Notes under the pieces: model-generated | Seen by the model: only the letters and a program-made list of their open reading frames with translations | What the model was told of the DNA's origin: nothing | The model's database searches: none | Shown here: positions 5,883 to 7,387 of the stretch, piece after piece | How the letters are laid out: every line of letters starts with the position of its first letter | Position numbering within the stretch: position 1 is the first letter of the stretch | Assembly: GCA_016200745.1 (NCBI GenBank) | Contig: JACQEF010000214.1 | Location: forward strand, 1 to 7,387 | Source: Chloroflexota bacterium | GTDB lineage: Bacteria > Chloroflexota > Limnocylindria > Limnocylindrales > CSP1-4 | Direction of reading: 5' to 3' | DNA length: 7,387 nt | Program-made: the position numbers and the translations under genes

Positions 5883-6808
5883 GTCGGGTCGTGGTCGCGC
5901 TCGGCGACTGCGCCCTCGTCAAGTGCGGCGAGTTGGGCTCGATCGCCGACCAGCGCCGCAACCTGCTGGCGGCCGCGCGCTCGCTGGTCGAGCTCGAGCG
6001 GGCCGGCCACGAGCTCGTCGTGACCCACGGCAGCGGGCCCGACGTGGTCCCGCGGGCCGTCCCGATGCGGCCGCTCGACGTGCTCGCCGCCGAGTTCCAG
6101 GGTGAGATCGGCTACCTGCTCGAGCAGGCCCTGTCCACGCAGCTGGCGATGGAGGGTCGCAGCCGGCCGATCGCCGTCGTCCTCAGCCAGGTCGTGGTCG
6201 ATCCCTCGGACCGTTCGTTCGGCGCGCCGACCCAGCCCATCGGGCCGATCTACGACCGCCCGACCGCCCGGCGGCTCGCGGCGGACCACGGCTGGTCGAT
6301 CGCGCCCGACGGTGACGGCTGGCGCCGCGTGGTCCCGTCGCCGCCGCCGCTCGAGATCATCGAGGCGCCCAGCATCCGGGCGCTCGTGGCGGCCGGGGAG
6401 ATCGTCGTCGCCTCCGGCTGCGGCGGGATCCCGGTCAGCCGGACCCAGTCGGGCGCCCTGGTCGGTGTCGAGGCGGTCGTGGACAAGGACCTCGCCGCGG
6501 TCGTCCTGGCGGACAGCGTGGATGCCGACGCGCTCCTGCTGTTGACGGATGTCGACGCGGCGGAGTTCGGCTGGGGTGCCCCGGATCGGATCTCGATCCG
6601 CCGGCTGTCCCTGCAGGACGCGGCCGCCGGGGTGGCCGACGGCACGTTCGCCCCGGGCTCGATGGGCCCGAAGGTCCGAGCGGCGGCCGAGTTCGTGCGC
6701 CGGACCGGCAAGGTCGCGGCGATCGGTGCCCTCGACGATGCCGTAGGCGTCCTCGAGGGCCGCTCGGGGACCACGCTGATCGAGCAATCGCTGGTCGCCG
6801 TCTGGTAG
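5879..6808 (+). CDS. Carbamate kinase homologue with altered active-site motifs
   Basis: A 309-residue amino-acid-kinase-fold protein. True carbamate kinase makes ATP from ADP and carbamoyl phosphate. The scaffold is plainly that family: PLDVLAAEFQGEIGYLLEQA (65-84), VVLSQVVVDPSD (100-111), DGWRRVVPSPPPLEI (146-160), GVEAVVDKD (196-204), LLLLTDVDA (219-227) and FAPGSMGPK (257-265), the last two regions carrying conserved Lys residues. Several positions usually invariant are changed: the first loop GGNA is GDCA (9-12), HGNGPQVG is HGSGPDVV (50-57) with about 9 residues missing just after it, PTKPIGP is PTQPIGP (117-123) so a conserved Lys is lost, and GGGGIP is GCGGIP (180-185). The start overlaps the OTC stop and has no strong ribosome-binding site, suggesting translational coupling. 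It may be inactive, regulatory, or act on another substrate; it ends the operon. Confidence 0.85.
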   Translation: MSRVVVALGDCALVKCGELGSIADQRRNLLAAARSLVELERAGHELVVTHGSGPDVVPRAVPMRPLDVLAAEFQGEIGYLLEQALSTQLAMEGRSRPIAVVLSQVVVDPSDRSFGAPTQPIGPIYDRPTARRLAADHGWSIAPDGDGWRRVVPSPPPLEIIEAPSIRALVAAGEIVVASGCGGIPVSRTQSGALVGVEAVVDKDLAAVVLADSVDADALLLLTDVDAAEFGWGAPDRISIRRLSLQDAAAGVADGTFAPGSMGPKVRAAAEFVRRTGKVAAIGALDDAVGVLEGRSGTTLIEQSLVAVW

Positions 6809-6858
6809 GTCCCGCGCGAGGGTCGGCAAGCGCGGCCGGATTGATCCGAACGGCACTG

Positions 6859-6873
6859 GCCCGCGGCGCGGGC
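6859..6873 (+). terminator. GC hairpin after the operon, weak terminator candidate
   Basis: GCCCGC (6859-6864) and GCGGGC (6868-6873) form a 6-bp perfect GC stem with a 3-base loop, about 50 nt after the last stop of the operon. There is no run of T behind it, so intrinsic termination would be inefficient. The rest of the 138-bp gap (6809-6946) shows only the 20-bp element and ribosome-binding site before the flavodoxin. Confidence 0.3.
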
Positions 6874-6914
6874 TCGGAACGACGATGCGTTCGAGGCGGC
6901 TCGACCCGCTGGCC

Positions 6915-6934
6915 GGCCATCGGTTGCGATCGCG
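6915..6934 (+). promoter_or_regulatory. 20-bp element upstream of the flavodoxin gene, similar to one in the divergent intergenic region
   Basis: GGCCATCGGTTGCGATCGCG lies just in front of the AGGAGG ribosome-binding site and matches 18 of 20 bases of the minus-strand element at 1595-1576 upstream of the malic enzyme. It also contains the palindrome GCGATCGC (6926-6933). Its distance to the start (12 nt) differs greatly from the malic enzyme copy (about 108 nt), which argues against a fixed promoter box. Tentative. Confidence 0.25.
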
Positions 6935-6946
6935 AGGAGGCCCTTG

Positions 6947-7387
6947 ATGCAGGCCGTCGTCGTCTTTGACACGCAATTCGGCAACACCGAGCAGGTCGCC
7001 CGCGCCATCGCCGAGGGGATCGCCGGCCTGGCCTCGGTGGACGTGCTCGCGGCGACCGCCGCGCTGGGCCAGCCGCAGGTGCCGCCGGATCTCCTGTTGA
7101 TCGGCGGGCCGACCCAGCGGCACGGGATGAGCCCGACCCTGCGGGCCTACGTCGAGGCGCTCCCGAGGGACGGGCTGCGCGACACGCGGGTGGCCGCCTT
7201 CGACACCCGCTACCGGATGCCGCCGCTGCTGTCGGGATCGGCGGCGAAGGAGGTCGCCGCGCGACTTCGTCGAACGGGGTTCCGGCTGGTCGCAGCACCG
7301 GAGAGCTTCTTCATCGAGCGCGACCGCCCCCCGGACGGGGAGAAGCGGCGGCACGGGTCGGAGCGACTCGAACCCGGCGAGCTCGAG
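6947..7387 (+). CDS. Flavodoxin-domain protein (partial, cut by right edge)
   Basis: 147 codons are visible with no stop. The start VVVFDTQFGNTEQVARAIAE (4-23) is the FMN-phosphate loop (T-x-x-GNT) of flavodoxins. DLLLIGGPTQRHGMSPTLR (48-66) is the second FMN-contact region. DTRVAAFDTRYRMPPLLSGS (78-97) and the end segment FFIERDRPPDGEKRRHG with LEPGELE match flavodoxin-like proteins of about 155-165 residues, so only a few codons are probably missing. It would act as a cytoplasmic FMN electron carrier or redox-sensing protein; the partner is unknown. AGGAGG at 6935-6940 with a 6-nt spacer fixes ATG 6947. It is separated from the operon by 138 nt and a hairpin, so it is probably its own transcript. 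Confidence 0.85.
   Translation, partial: MQAVVVFDTQFGNTEQVARAIAEGIAGLASVDVLAATAALGQPQVPPDLLLIGGPTQRHGMSPTLRAYVEALPRDGLRDTRVAAFDTRYRMPPLLSGSAAKEVAARLRRTGFRLVAAPESFFIERDRPPDGEKRRHGSERLEPGELE

Noticed and set aside
6915..6934. GCGATCGC palindrome as an attachment or methylation-related repeat
   Set aside because: A single copy was noticed, and such octamers are common in GC-rich genomes, so no element was called from it alone.
5837..7354. A 505-codon open frame on the minus strand
   Set aside because: Antisense to the carbamate-kinase homologue and the flavodoxin, and it crosses their intergenic region. No motif seen; a GC-rich shadow.
1..7387. tRNA, rRNA, CRISPR or insertion-sequence features
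   Set aside because: No tRNA-like arms, spaced direct repeats, transposase motifs or terminal inverted repeats were seen on either strand; the window is almost fully occupied by protein genes.

Overview
The window comes from a very GC-rich bacterium. Codon third positions are almost all G or C, and starts are ATG with clear GGAG/GGAGG ribosome-binding sites. The gene content and protein wording (tandem UspA, cyclic-2,3-diphosphoglycerate-synthetase-like GTPase, ornithine carbamoyltransferase, carbamate kinase, flavodoxin) fit a Chloroflexota-type lineage or another high-GC Gram-positive relative. That placement is a guess from style, not a proof.

Layout. (1) Minus strand, 1467 to 1: an open reading frame with no stop in the window. 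It begins as an NAD-type malic enzyme for about 390 residues and then stops resembling one. It continues in frame with a short stretch that looks like the C-terminus of a type III polyketide synthase (GNMS motif), then with the end of an ABC-F ATPase (SHDRYLLDR motif). (2) 1468-1664: a divergent intergenic region with a dyad and a possible promoter. (3) Plus strand, 1665-6808: six tightly packed genes that look like one operon. They are a YbaK/EbsC-type aminoacyl-tRNA deacylase, an eRF1-like/host-attachment-like small protein, a two-domain universal stress protein, a cyclic-2,3-diphosphoglycerate-synthetase-like GTPase, ornithine carbamoyltransferase, and a carbamate-kinase homologue. Two junctions use ATGA stop/start overlaps and the others are 4 to 34 nt apart. 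(4) 6809-6946: an intergenic region with a GC hairpin. (5) 6947 to the right edge: a flavodoxin-domain protein, cut by the window end.

How the genes fit together. The operon combines translation quality control and stress genes with the distal part of the arginine deiminase route, in which OTC makes carbamoyl phosphate from citrulline and carbamate kinase turns it into ATP. No arginine deiminase gene is in view. Malic enzyme and flavodoxin on either side would fit a low-energy or low-oxygen redox theme, but this is inference.

The points that deserve attention are three departures from the family norms. The malic enzyme frame is a three-part mosaic. The GTPase lacks roughly 60-70 residues in its core, where its relatives carry the acidic WDGGNND segment. 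The carbamate kinase has lost several active-site signatures (GGNA is GDCA, HGNGPQVG is HGSGPDVV, PTK is PTQ, GGGG is GCGG) while the rest of the protein, including the VDKD and GSMGPK motifs, is well kept. The OTC between these two altered proteins looks fully intact.
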